From contig NZ_JACHIU010000001.1 of NCBI RefSeq assembly GCF_014207705.1, positions 3,092,501-3,156,500 of the forward strand: a stretch of DNA of 64,000 nucleotides, written 5' to 3'. This DNA comes from Sphaerisporangium rubeum. GTDB lineage: Bacteria > Actinomycetota > Actinomycetes > Streptosporangiales > Streptosporangiaceae. The position numbers were made by a program, and so were the translations under genes. Shown one piece after another: positions 48,964 to 56,791 of this stretch. The notes below the pieces were generated by a model. It made no database searches. It was not told the origin of the DNA and saw nothing but the letters and a program-made list of their open reading frames with translations. Each line of letters begins with the position of its first letter. Within the stretch, counting starts at the first letter, position 1.

Positions 48964-49988
48964 GTCGTGGTCCTTCCCAGAGCGTGCAGGCCCGCTGCGG
49001 CCAGGCGTGGGACGGCGGCGCCTACTGTGCCGAAGCCTTCTCCTACGGTGAGGCCCTGGCGGTGTCTGGCGTGGATGCCTTCGGCGACCACAGCGATCTT
49101 GAAGTAGCCGAGCGCGAGGTAGAAGTCCAGGTGGGTGAGGTCGCGGCCGGTGACGCGGGAGTAGCGTCCGGCGAGTGCCTCGGGGGACGGCAGGTGCTCG
49201 GAGACGGAGGCGGCCGAGCCGCCGAGGACCGGCTCGAAGGCCGGGTCGCGGTAGACCAGGTGGAGGCCGAGGTCGGTCAGCGGGTCGCCGACGGTCGCCA
49301 TCTCCCAGTCGACCAGTGCGCGTACCGTGCCGAGGTCGTCGTCGGCGAAGATGGCGTTGTCGATGCGGAAGTCGCCGTGGACGACGGCGGCGGCGCTCTC
49401 GCGCGGCACCGCCTCGGCCAGCCCGGCGTGCAGGTCCTCGATGTCGCGCAGCTCGCGGGTGGCGACCCGGTGCCACTGGCCGTACCACCGGTCGACCTGG
49501 CGGGCCAGGAATCCCTCGGGACGGCCGAAACCGGCCAGGCCCACCTCGGCGTGCGGAACGGCGTGGAGCGCGGCGAGCACGTCCACCAGCGCGTAGGCGC
49601 ACCGGGCCTGCTCCAGCGGGTCGTACCGGTCCAGGTCCTCCCGGGTCCGGACGACCACCCCGGGAACGTACTCCATCACCGAGAACACGCATCCGAGGAC
49701 AGAAAGGTCTTCGCACAGGGTGACGGCGCGCGCCACCGGGACGCCGTTGCCGTGCAGGGCCGCTACCACGCGGTACTCGCGGGCCATGTCGTGCGCGGAG
49801 GGGGTGAGGCCGCCGAGCGGGGGACGGCGCAGCACCCAGGCGCGCCGGCCGTCGGTCAGGCGGTAGGTGAGGTTGGACCGGCCGCCGTGCACCAGTTCGG
49901 CGGTGACCGGGCCGGTCGCCTCCTGGACATGGGTGTCGAAGAATCTCCGCACGGCCACCAGGTCGAGGCCCTCCGGCGCGTGGTTCAC
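48960..49988 (-). CDS. APH-fold phosphotransferase of the acyl-CoA dehydrogenase-linked type
   Basis: 342 residues, GTG start overlapping the acyl-CoA dehydrogenase stop (GTGA), with GGAG 9 bases upstream. Aminoglycoside-phosphotransferase fold: SNLTYRLTDGRRAWVLRRPP, catalytic loop VVHGDFRIDNAIF and metal motif ALVDWEMATVGDPLTDLG. Members next to acyl-CoA dehydrogenases correspond to the kinase part of ACAD10/11, which phosphorylates 4-hydroxyacyl-CoAs so that the dehydrogenase part can act. That makes 4-hydroxy fatty acid degradation the most attractive role here. Confidence 0.88.
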   Translation of the reverse strand: MNHAPEGLDLVAVRRFFDTHVQEATGPVTAELVHGGRSNLTYRLTDGRRAWVLRRPPLGGLTPSAHDMAREYRVVAALHGNGVPVARAVTLCEDLSVLGCVFSVMEYVPGVVVRTREDLDRYDPLEQARCAYALVDVLAALHAVPHAEVGLAGFGRPEGFLARQVDRWYGQWHRVATRELRDIEDLHAGLAEAVPRESAAAVVHGDFRIDNAIFADDDLGTVRALVDWEMATVGDPLTDLGLHLVYRDPAFEPVLGGSAASVSEHLPSPEALAGRYSRVTGRDLTHLDFYLALGYFKIAVVAEGIHARHRQGLTVGEGFGTVGAAVPRLAAAGLHALGRTTT

Positions 49989-51370
49989 CTCGGGTCTCCG
50001 TGCGCCTGCTGGTCGCGGCGTATCTGCTGGTCCCCGTGCGCTTGCTGGTCCCCGTGCGCTTGCTGGTCGCCGCGTACCTGCTGGTCGCCATGCGTCTGTG
50101 CGTTGCCGTGCGCCTGTTCGGCCCCGCGTGCCTGTTCGTTCCCGCGTGCCTGTTCGTCGCCGCGTGCCTGGTCGTTGCCGTGGGACTGTTCGTTCCTGCG
50201 TATCGCGCGGCGTGCGATGGCCCAGCGGTGGGTCTCGGTGGGGCCGTCGTAGATGCGGAAGGGTCGTACCTCGCGCAGGAAGCGGTTGAGTGGCACGTCG
50301 CCGGAGACGCCGAGGGAGCCGCAGATCTGCAGTGCGCGGTCCACGACCCGCCACACCGCCTCGGCGGTGAACGCCTTGGCGATCGCGGTGGACTGCGCGC
50401 CGGACCGGCCCTGGTCGAGTTCCCAGCACGCCTGGAGGGTCAGGGCCCGCGCGGCGGCGATGTCGATCTCCGAGTCGGCGATCATGCCCTGCGCCATGCC
50501 GAGGTCGGCCAGTCGCGAGCCGAACAGCTCGCGGCTCGCGGCGCGGGTCAGCGCGATCTGCTGGGCCCGCCTGGCGATGCCGAGCCAGCGCATGCAGTGC
50601 GTCATCCGGGCCGGGCCGAGCCGCACCTGCGCGTATTCGTACCCTTTGTCCACCTCGCCGAGCACGGCCTCGTCCGGCACGACGCAGTCGTCGAACACGA
50701 CCTCGCAGTGGCCGCCGTACAGGCTCTCGTCGAGGGTGGAGATGTGCCGGACGACCTTCGTCCCGGGGTTCGCGGCGTCGACCAGGAACATGGTCGCTCC
50801 GCCGCGGTCGCCGGGCTCGCCGGAGGTGCGGGCCATGCAGATGGTGAAACCGGCTCCGTCGGCGCCGGTGATGAACCATTTGCGGCCGTCGATCCGCCAG
50901 CCGCCGGTCACCCTGGTCGCGCGCGTGGTCAGCGCGGCGGGGTCGGAGCCGGCCCCCGGGGCCGGTTCGGTCATCGCGAAGCACGAGCGCACCTCGCCTT
51001 GCGCCAGTGGACGCAGGTAACGCTCCTTCTGCGCGGCGCTCGCCACCGCCTCCAGCAGGTGCATGTTGCCCTCGTCGGGGGCCGCGATGTTCAGCGCGAG
51101 CGGCCCGAACAGCGACCACCCGGCCTCCTCGAAGACCGTGGTGCGGTCCCGCATGTCCAGCCCGTGTCCGCCGTACTCGGGGGAGACGTGCGGCGCGAAC
51201 AGGCCGGCCTGTTTGGCCGCGGCCTGGAGCCGGGTCCGCAGCGCCTCCCCGCCGGCGGCCGCGACGCCGTCGTGGCGCTCCTCCTCGGGGACGACGACCT
51301 CGCGGACGAACCGCGCGGTGCGCTCGGCCAGCTCCGTGACACGCGGGTCATGGGACAGATCGACAGGCAC
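49985..51370 (-). CDS. Acyl-CoA dehydrogenase (ACAD11-like) with hexapeptide-repeat tail
   Basis: 461 residues. Flavoprotein core 1-~391: FAMTEPAPGAGSDP, GRKWFITGADGAGFTICMART, DDCVVPDEAVLGEV, QICGSLGVSGDVPLNRFLREVRPFRIYDGPTETHRWAIARRAI. The core ends at a normal family length. Residues 392-457 are then eleven six-residue units of the type G-D-Q-Q-A-H, encoded by an 18-bp tandem repeat, very hydrophilic and unlike any acyl-CoA dehydrogenase domain. Start is GTG/ATG at 51370. Coupled to the phosphotransferase gene. Confidence 0.9.
   Translation of the reverse strand: MPVDLSHDPRVTELAERTARFVREVVVPEEERHDGVAAAGGEALRTRLQAAAKQAGLFAPHVSPEYGGHGLDMRDRTTVFEEAGWSLFGPLALNIAAPDEGNMHLLEAVASAAQKERYLRPLAQGEVRSCFAMTEPAPGAGSDPAALTTRATRVTGGWRIDGRKWFITGADGAGFTICMARTSGEPGDRGGATMFLVDAANPGTKVVRHISTLDESLYGGHCEVVFDDCVVPDEAVLGEVDKGYEYAQVRLGPARMTHCMRWLGIARRAQQIALTRAASRELFGSRLADLGMAQGMIADSEIDIAAARALTLQACWELDQGRSGAQSTAIAKAFTAEAVWRVVDRALQICGSLGVSGDVPLNRFLREVRPFRIYDGPTETHRWAIARRAIRRNEQSHGNDQARGDEQARGNEQARGAEQAHGNAQTHGDQQVRGDQQAHGDQQAHGDQQIRRDQQAHGDPR
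50000..50197. repeat. 18-bp tandem repeat, eleven copies, coding for a protein tail
   Basis: Units run in exact 18-bp register from 50000 to 50197. Neighbouring units differ by a few bases, so the array is diverged but still in frame. Read on the plus strand it gives a hydrophobic Leu/Val pattern; the minus strand frame continues the dehydrogenase. Confidence 0.9.
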
Positions 51371-51409
51371 CGGACCGGCCTCCTGACGGGATAGACGACG
51401 TCGACAACG

Positions 51410-51512
51410 GCTAATGACTGTTAGCCTACTTCTAGCCGCCGACCCCTCTCGCGGTCAAGACCGGCCTCGAAGCGTGGGCTCAGCGACGCCTGACGGGCTA
51501 ACATGGGCTAGC
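51410..51512. promoter_or_regulatory. Two GCTA-N8-TAGC palindromes: probable TetR operators
   Basis: 51410-51425 and 51497-51512 share the same half sites and spacing, one near each start of the divergent acyl-CoA dehydrogenase and TetR genes. The first extends to GGCTAA...TTAGCC. Confidence 0.65.
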
Positions 51513-51536
51513 TTGACCCGAGTCGAGGAGGCGCTT

Positions 51537-52106
51537 ATGGCCGCGCGGGCCGCCGACATCAGGGCTGCGGCGCTGGAGCTGTTCGCCGAACGCGGCTACC
51601 AGGCCACGACCATGGCGGACATCGGCGCGGCCATCGGCATACGCGGGCCGAGCCTGTACAAGCACGTCGGGTCCAAGCAGGAGCTGCTGGCCCAGATCAT
51701 GATCACGACGATGGACGCGCTGATCGCGAACCACCGCGCGGCGATCGAGGGGTGCGCGGACGTCACCGAGCGCCTGCGCCGGGCCGCCGAGGCGCATGTG
51801 CGGTTCCACGCGCGGCACCGGCTGGAGGCCTTCGTCGGGACCAGGGAGATCCGCAGTCTGGAGGAGCCGCACCGGGCCGAGGTGCTCCAGCGCCGCGCCA
51901 GGTACGAGCGCGGTTTCCGTGATCTGGTCACCGACGGGATCGGCGCGGGCCGGTTCCATGTCGTGTCCGCCAAGCTGACCTCGTACGCGATCCTGGACCT
52001 CGGCATGGGGGCCTCCGTGTGGTACCGCGAGGACGGCGACCTCACCGAGGACCAGATCGTCTACCAGTACGGCGACTTCGCGCTGCGGCTCGCCGGCGCG
52101 CGCTGA
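51537..52106 (+). CDS. TetR-family regulator of the acyl-CoA module
   Basis: 189 residues from ATG 51537 (GAGGAGG 6 bases upstream); the long in-frame extension to 51414 covers the operators and is rejected. HTH ~5-50: ADIRAAALELFAERGYQATTMADIGAAIGIRGPSLYKHVGSKQELL. The C-terminal helical ligand domain resembles KstR2/FadR-type TetR proteins that bind acyl-CoAs. Divergent from the acyl-CoA dehydrogenase operon and upstream of an acyl-CoA ligase, so it probably represses both. Confidence 0.9.
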   Translation: MAARAADIRAAALELFAERGYQATTMADIGAAIGIRGPSLYKHVGSKQELLAQIMITTMDALIANHRAAIEGCADVTERLRRAAEAHVRFHARHRLEAFVGTREIRSLEEPHRAEVLQRRARYERGFRDLVTDGIGAGRFHVVSAKLTSYAILDLGMGASVWYREDGDLTEDQIVYQYGDFALRLAGAR

Positions 52107-52132
52107 GGCGCGGCGAGTGGCGACCCCGACCC

Positions 52133-52166
52133 TTGACACGATGTTTCCTTGGTGCAAATCTGCACC
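52133..52166 (+). promoter_or_regulatory. Promoter and GGTGCA-AATC-TGCACC operator of the acyl-CoA ligase
   Basis: TTGACA at 52133-52138, a 17-bp spacer, then AAATCT as -10 at 52157-52162 region. The perfect dyad GGTGCA-N4-TGCACC (52151-52166) overlaps the -10, and a half copy GTGCAGATC follows at 52171-52179. The dyad differs from the GCTA-N8-TAGC sites, so another repressor may act here. Confidence 0.55.
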
Positions 52167-52216
52167 CACAGTGCAGATCGGGCCGTGACCACCGAGGGCC
52201 GACAGATCGGGGAACG

Positions 52217-53770
52217 ATGACACAGTTCGCCTTCACCGCGCTCACCCCGTCGGCCTTCCTCCAGCGGGCCGGCCATGTGTTCCGTGACCGGCTCGCGGTG
52301 GTCGACGGTGAGCTCCGGTTCACCTACGAGCAGTTCCTGCGTCGGTCGCGGCGGCTCGCCGGCGCTCTCGCCGGTCTCGGCGTCGGGCCCGGCGACCGGG
52401 TCGCGGCGTTGTGCGTGAACAGTCACGTCATGCTCGAACTGCACAACGGCGTGCCGATGGCCGCGGCGGTGCTGGTGCCGCTCAACATCCGCCTGTCGGC
52501 CGGTGAGCTGGCCTACATCGTCGAGCACTCCGGCGCGCGGGTCCTGATCGCCACGAGCGAGCTCGCCGAACGGGCCGGTGAGGTCGCGGCGGTGACCGGG
52601 GTCCGGCTGGTCGTGGCCGGTGGCGACGGCGAGTACGAACGGCTGCTCGCCGAGGCCGGACCGCGGGTGGCCGGGTGCGACGACGAGCGCGCGCTGCTGG
52701 CGATCAACTACACGAGCGGCACGACCGGCCGGCCCAAGGGGGTGATGTACCACCACCGCGGCGCCTACCTGCAGGCGCTGGCGATGGCGTTCCACGCGGG
52801 CCTCGGCCCGGACAGCGCCTACCTGTGGACGCTGCCGATGTTCCACTGCGACGGGTGGTGTTTCACCTGGGCCGTCACGGCCGCGGGTGGCACCCATGTC
52901 TGTCTGCGGACGGTCGATCCCGGCCGGATCTGGCGGTTGCTGCGCGAGGAGGGGGTCACCCACTTCAGCGCGGCGCCGACGGTGCTCGGCATGATCGCCA
53001 ATGCCCCCGAGGCGACGTCCGGCGACCCGCCGGACCGGATCGTCCGGGTGCAGACCGGCGGCGCGCCGCCGACGCCGACGCTGCTGGCCCGCATGGCCGG
53101 GCTGCGGATGGAGGTCACCCATCTGTACGGGCTCACCGAGACCTTCGGACCGGTGATGATCAACCAGTGGCAGCCGCCGTGGGACGACCTGCCGGCCGGT
53201 GAGCAGGCCGTGCTGAAGGCACGGCAGGGGGTCGGCAACGTCATCGCCGAGCAGCCACGGGTGGTCGACGCCGGGGGCCGGGACGTCCCCGCCGACGGCG
53301 CGACGATCGGAGAGATCGTCGTACGCGGCAACGACGTCATGCTGGGCTACTACCGCGACGAGGACGCGACCGCCGCGGCCGGGCTCGACGGATGGCTCCG
53401 CACCGGCGACCTGGCCGTACGGCACCCCGACGGCTATGTCGAGATCAGGGACCGCTCGAAGGACATCATCATCTCCGGTGGAGAGAACATCGCGTCGGTC
53501 GAGGTGGAACGGTTGATCGACAGCCATCCCGCGGTGCTGGAATCGGCGGTCGTCGGGGTCGCGGACGACAAGTGGGGACAGATACCCATCGCCTTCGTGA
53601 CCCCCCGGGACGGCGCGGAGGTGTCCGCCGAGGAGATCATCGGGTACGTCAGGGACCGGCTCGCGCACTTCAAGGCCCCGCGCCGCGTCGTCTTCGACGA
53701 ACTTCCCAAGACCTCCACCGGGAAGATCCAGAAGAACCTGCTCCGTGCCTCGGCCGCCGAGGAACCGTGA
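52217..53770 (+). CDS. Acyl-CoA synthetase (AMP-forming)
   Basis: 517 residues from ATG 52217; the longer frame back to 52019 overlaps the TetR gene and promoter. Adenylate-forming signature: P-loop INYTSGTTGRPKGVMYHHRG, HFSAAPTVLGM, GLTETFGPVMINQW, GWLRTGDLAVRHPDGYVEIRDRSKDIIISGGENI, and C-terminal catalytic Lys in TSTGKIQKNLLR. Similar to medium/long-chain or aromatic acyl-CoA ligases. It would activate the acid that the neighbouring dehydrogenase module then oxidises. Confidence 0.9.
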   Translation: MTQFAFTALTPSAFLQRAGHVFRDRLAVVDGELRFTYEQFLRRSRRLAGALAGLGVGPGDRVAALCVNSHVMLELHNGVPMAAAVLVPLNIRLSAGELAYIVEHSGARVLIATSELAERAGEVAAVTGVRLVVAGGDGEYERLLAEAGPRVAGCDDERALLAINYTSGTTGRPKGVMYHHRGAYLQALAMAFHAGLGPDSAYLWTLPMFHCDGWCFTWAVTAAGGTHVCLRTVDPGRIWRLLREEGVTHFSAAPTVLGMIANAPEATSGDPPDRIVRVQTGGAPPTPTLLARMAGLRMEVTHLYGLTETFGPVMINQWQPPWDDLPAGEQAVLKARQGVGNVIAEQPRVVDAGGRDVPADGATIGEIVVRGNDVMLGYYRDEDATAAAGLDGWLRTGDLAVRHPDGYVEIRDRSKDIIISGGENIASVEVERLIDSHPAVLESAVVGVADDKWGQIPIAFVTPRDGAEVSAEEIIGYVRDRLAHFKAPRRVVFDELPKTSTGKIQKNLLRASAAEEP

Positions 53771-53839
53771 CGGGACCGCGAGGAGCGCCGGCGCGGCCGC
53801 CGCCGGGCCGGTGGCCCGGAGGCGCCGCGGCCCGGCGGC

Positions 53840-54439
53840 TCAGAACGTCGGGGGAGTGATGATCCAGACCGCGATGAGGTCGTCGGTGCCGACGCTCTCC
53901 CAGCGGTGCGGCAGGTTGCTCGGGAAGTAGATGGAGTCACGGGGGTCGAGCACCCATTCCTGGTCGCCGACCCAGAAGCGCATCGCTCCCTGGAGCACGA
54001 CCCCGCATTCCTCACCCTCGTGCTGGTGCGGATGACCGCCGCTGCCCTGTCCGCGCGGGGCCTCGACCCAGATGATCTCCATGCGCTTGCGCAGGTTGGG
54101 GGACAGCAACTCGTTGGCGATCTCGGAGCCCGGGTAGACGACGCGGCGGCGGCGGCCGGCGCGAAGGACGGCGACGTCGCCGTCCGCCGTGGGGAATTCC
54201 GGCTGCGACTGCTCCAGCAGGGAACCGATGTTGAAATCGAGCGCCAAGGCGAGCGTCTTGAGGCTGGACAGTGTCGGATTCGCGATTCCCCGCTCGACCT
54301 GGCTGACATAACTCGTCGACACACCCGCGCGCTCGGCGAGCTGGGAGAGGGTTAACTTGCTGGCCTTCCGCCGCTCTCTGATCAGCCGGCCGAGGTCGCT
54401 CGCTTCCAACGTTGTTTCCCCGCTTCTGATTGGCCACAC
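53840..54439 (-). CDS. XRE-family regulator with cupin sensor domain
   Basis: 199 residues, GTG start at 54439; a TTG 10 codons later with GGGGAA upstream is an alternative. HTH ~17-70 (LGRLIRERRKASKLTLSQLAERAGVSTSYVSQVERGIANPTLSSLKTLALAL), then cupin ~115-195 with metal motif HPHQHEGEECGVVLQG and FPSNLPHRW. Regulators of this build control amine, amino-acid or small-acid catabolism. It is divergent from the catabolic operon starting at 55073; matching motifs at both promoters suggest it regulates that operon and itself. Confidence 0.9.
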   Translation of the reverse strand: MWPIRSGETTLEASDLGRLIRERRKASKLTLSQLAERAGVSTSYVSQVERGIANPTLSSLKTLALALDFNIGSLLEQSQPEFPTADGDVAVLRAGRRRRVVYPGSEIANELLSPNLRKRMEIIWVEAPRGQGSGGHPHQHEGEECGVVLQGAMRFWVGDQEWVLDPRDSIYFPSNLPHRWESVGTDDLIAVWIITPPTF

Positions 54440-54471
54440 CGCACCGGCGACCTGACATGAATACTCGACTT

Positions 54472-54489
54472 CCTTGCACTCATAGTGAA
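54472..54489 (-). promoter_or_regulatory. Candidate XRE-cupin operator at its own promoter
   Basis: Minus-strand TTCACTATGAGTGCAAGG, 33 bp upstream of the regulator start. It matches the motifs at 54757-54773 and 3583-3599 except for the central dinucleotide. Confidence 0.55.
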
Positions 54490-54728
54490 ATGTAGAGACT
54501 GGCCTGCCGACCGGTCAACCGCAAGCGTGTCCAGGAAGCCGGCATTCACGTTCGCGCTGGTGAACAGCATGGCGTCGTCCGCCGGGACGGTCGTCGCGCC
54601 TTACCGCCGCCACCGGGGGAACGTAGGACGATGGGGCGATGACCGTGGCCGCCTGCCTGCGACCTCGGCGGTCCGGCCGCCGTTCCGGACGACCGGCCAG
54701 GACCGGAGGCGTGTGACGGATATGAGCC

Positions 54729-54773
54729 TTGACACAGCGAAGCCTTAGTGTAATTGTTCACTGAGAGTGCAGG
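54729..54773 (+). promoter_or_regulatory. Promoter and candidate XRE-cupin operator of the catabolic operon
   Basis: TTGACA (54729-54734), 16-bp spacer, TAATTG as a weak -10 (54751-54756), immediately followed by TTCACTGAGAGTGCAGG (54757-54773). A protein bound there would block initiation. The remaining leader 54774-55057 is ~280 bp with no gene or structure that I recognise. Confidence 0.5.
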
Positions 54774-55072
54774 AGTTGACCTCTACTGCGCGCCATGTTC
54801 GTCTGAGTGCAGCGTCGCCGGACCGCGGAAGCTGAAGGCCTCGCACGCTCCTGTTCACAATCTGACCGTCACCGAGTCGCGGTTCGAGCGACATTCCGCC
54901 ACGTACGCACCGGCGCGTCAGCGCCGTGTCCTTTTTGGCGTGCCATTCGCGATGCCGGCATGTGGCTCTCGTTCGTATTCGCACGGCTCCGGATCACGCG
55001 CACTTCGGAAAAGAGCCGCCTTTCGGCTCGTCACAGCATCAGTGCGTTCCAACCCCCGAGGAGGATCTGCGG

Positions 55073-56791
55073 ATGGCAGGCAAGGAATACGACGTGGTCG
55101 TCCGCGGAGGCACCGTGTTCGACGGCACCGGTGCCCCGCCGGTCGAGGCCGACGTCGCGATCACCGGCGGCCGGATCGCCGCGGTAGGCGCCGGGCTCGC
55201 GGCGGGAGCAGAGGAGATCGACGCGCGCGGCAAGGTGGTGACCCCCGGGTTCGTCGACGTCCACACCCACTACGACGGCCAGGCCGTGTGGGACGACGAG
55301 ATGTCCCCGTCGTCGTGGCACGGCGTCACCACGGCGGTGATGGGCAACTGCGGTGTGGGCTTCGCTCCGTGCCGGCCGTCGGACCGGGACCGGCTCATCG
55401 AGCTGATGGAAGGCGTCGAGGACATCCCCTCACCCGTCATGCACGAGGGCCTGACCTGGGAATGGGAGTCGTTCCCCGAGTTCCTCGACGTCCTCGACAA
55501 GGGGGCCAGGGACATCGACCTGTGCGCGCTGGTGCCGCACGCGCCGGTCCGCGTTTTTGTGATGGGGGAGCGCGCGCTGCGGCTCGAACCCGCCACCGAG
55601 GCCGACATGGCGCAGATGCGGTCCATCGTGGCCGACGGCCTGCGGGCCGGCGCGCTCGGCGTGTCGACCTCCAGGACCACCAACCACCAGAGCGCGACCG
55701 GCGACTACACGCCGACCCTGCGCGCTCTGGAGGACGAGATCCAGAGCCTGGTCTCCGGCATCGAGGACGCCGGCCACGGCTTCCTCGAACTCGTCACCGA
55801 GCTGAACACCCGCGACGTCCTCGACGAGTTCGCGATGCTGCGGCGCGTCATCTCGCGGTCCAAGGTGAACACCTTCTTCAGCCTCACGCAGAACAGGACG
55901 GTCCCGGACCTGTGGCGTGAGCTCATGGACTTCGCCGACGACGCGATCAGCGAGGGCATCCCCATCAGGCCCGTCGTCGCGCCGCGTCCCATCGGCATGC
56001 TGCTCGGCCTGGAGGCCAGCCAGAACCCGTTCGCCGGCACCGCGACCTACCGCCGGATCGCGGACCTGCCGCTGGACCAGCGGGTCGCCGAGATGCGCAA
56101 GCCGGAGGTACGGCGCCGCATCCTGTCGGAGGACCCGACGGAGTTCAGCACCTTCATCTTCCTCAGCCGCATCCCGTACTCGAACATGTTCCGGTTCGGC
56201 AACCCGCAGAACCACACCCCCGGCCCGGAGGACTCGGTGGCGGCCCAGGCGGCACGCGAGTCCCGCGAGCCGGCCGAGGTCGCCTACGACATCCTGCTGG
56301 AGGACGGCGGCACGGGGCTGATCTACACGCCGTTCAACAACTACCACGAGCACAGCATGGCCGCCTGCGAGGAGATGCTGCGCAACCCCAACACCGTCAT
56401 GGGCCTCGGCGACGGCGGCGCGCACGTCGGCTTCATCCTCGACGCGGGCTTCCCGACCTGGCTGCTGTCGTACTGGGTCCGCGACCGGCAGGCCTTCCCC
56501 CTGGAGGAAGGCATCCGGCGGCTGACCAGCGACACCGCCGGCGCCGCGGGCCTCACCGACCGCGGCCGGCTGGCGACGGGCCTGCGCGGTGACGTGAACG
56601 TGATCGACGTCGACGCGTTGAACGCGGGCTACCCCTATGTCGCCTTCGACCTGCCGCTCGGCGGCCGGCGGCTGCTGCAGCGCGTGTCCGGGTACGACGC
56701 GACGCTCGTCAACGGCCAGGTCACCTACCGGAACGGCGAGCCGACGGGTGCCAGGCCCGGACGGCTGGTCCGCGCGGGGAACCGGTCGTGA
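55073..56791 (+). CDS. N-acyl-D-amino-acid deacylase-family amidohydrolase
   Basis: 572 residues from ATG 55073 (GAGGAGGA 8 bases upstream). Amidohydrolase/D-aminoacylase type: VVVRGGTVFDGTG, metal motif TPGFVDVHTHYDGQ (H64, H66), GVTTAVMGNCGVGFAP with C93 in place of the bridging carboxy-Lys as in D-aminoacylases, and GLGDGGAHVGFILDAG with the catalytic Asp. It hydrolyses an amide or cyclic amide. Substrate is unknown. First gene of an operon with a CoA ligase, hydratase and Liv transporter; its stop overlaps the next start (GTGA). Confidence 0.87.
   Translation: MAGKEYDVVVRGGTVFDGTGAPPVEADVAITGGRIAAVGAGLAAGAEEIDARGKVVTPGFVDVHTHYDGQAVWDDEMSPSSWHGVTTAVMGNCGVGFAPCRPSDRDRLIELMEGVEDIPSPVMHEGLTWEWESFPEFLDVLDKGARDIDLCALVPHAPVRVFVMGERALRLEPATEADMAQMRSIVADGLRAGALGVSTSRTTNHQSATGDYTPTLRALEDEIQSLVSGIEDAGHGFLELVTELNTRDVLDEFAMLRRVISRSKVNTFFSLTQNRTVPDLWRELMDFADDAISEGIPIRPVVAPRPIGMLLGLEASQNPFAGTATYRRIADLPLDQRVAEMRKPEVRRRILSEDPTEFSTFIFLSRIPYSNMFRFGNPQNHTPGPEDSVAAQAARESREPAEVAYDILLEDGGTGLIYTPFNNYHEHSMAACEEMLRNPNTVMGLGDGGAHVGFILDAGFPTWLLSYWVRDRQAFPLEEGIRRLTSDTAGAAGLTDRGRLATGLRGDVNVIDVDALNAGYPYVAFDLPLGGRRLLQRVSGYDATLVNGQVTYRNGEPTGARPGRLVRAGNRS

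Noticed and set aside
50000-51394. 464-codon plus-strand frame with a hydrophobic Leu/Val repeat N-terminus
   Set aside because: Antisense to the acyl-CoA dehydrogenase; the apparent repeats are the reverse reading of the tail-coding array.
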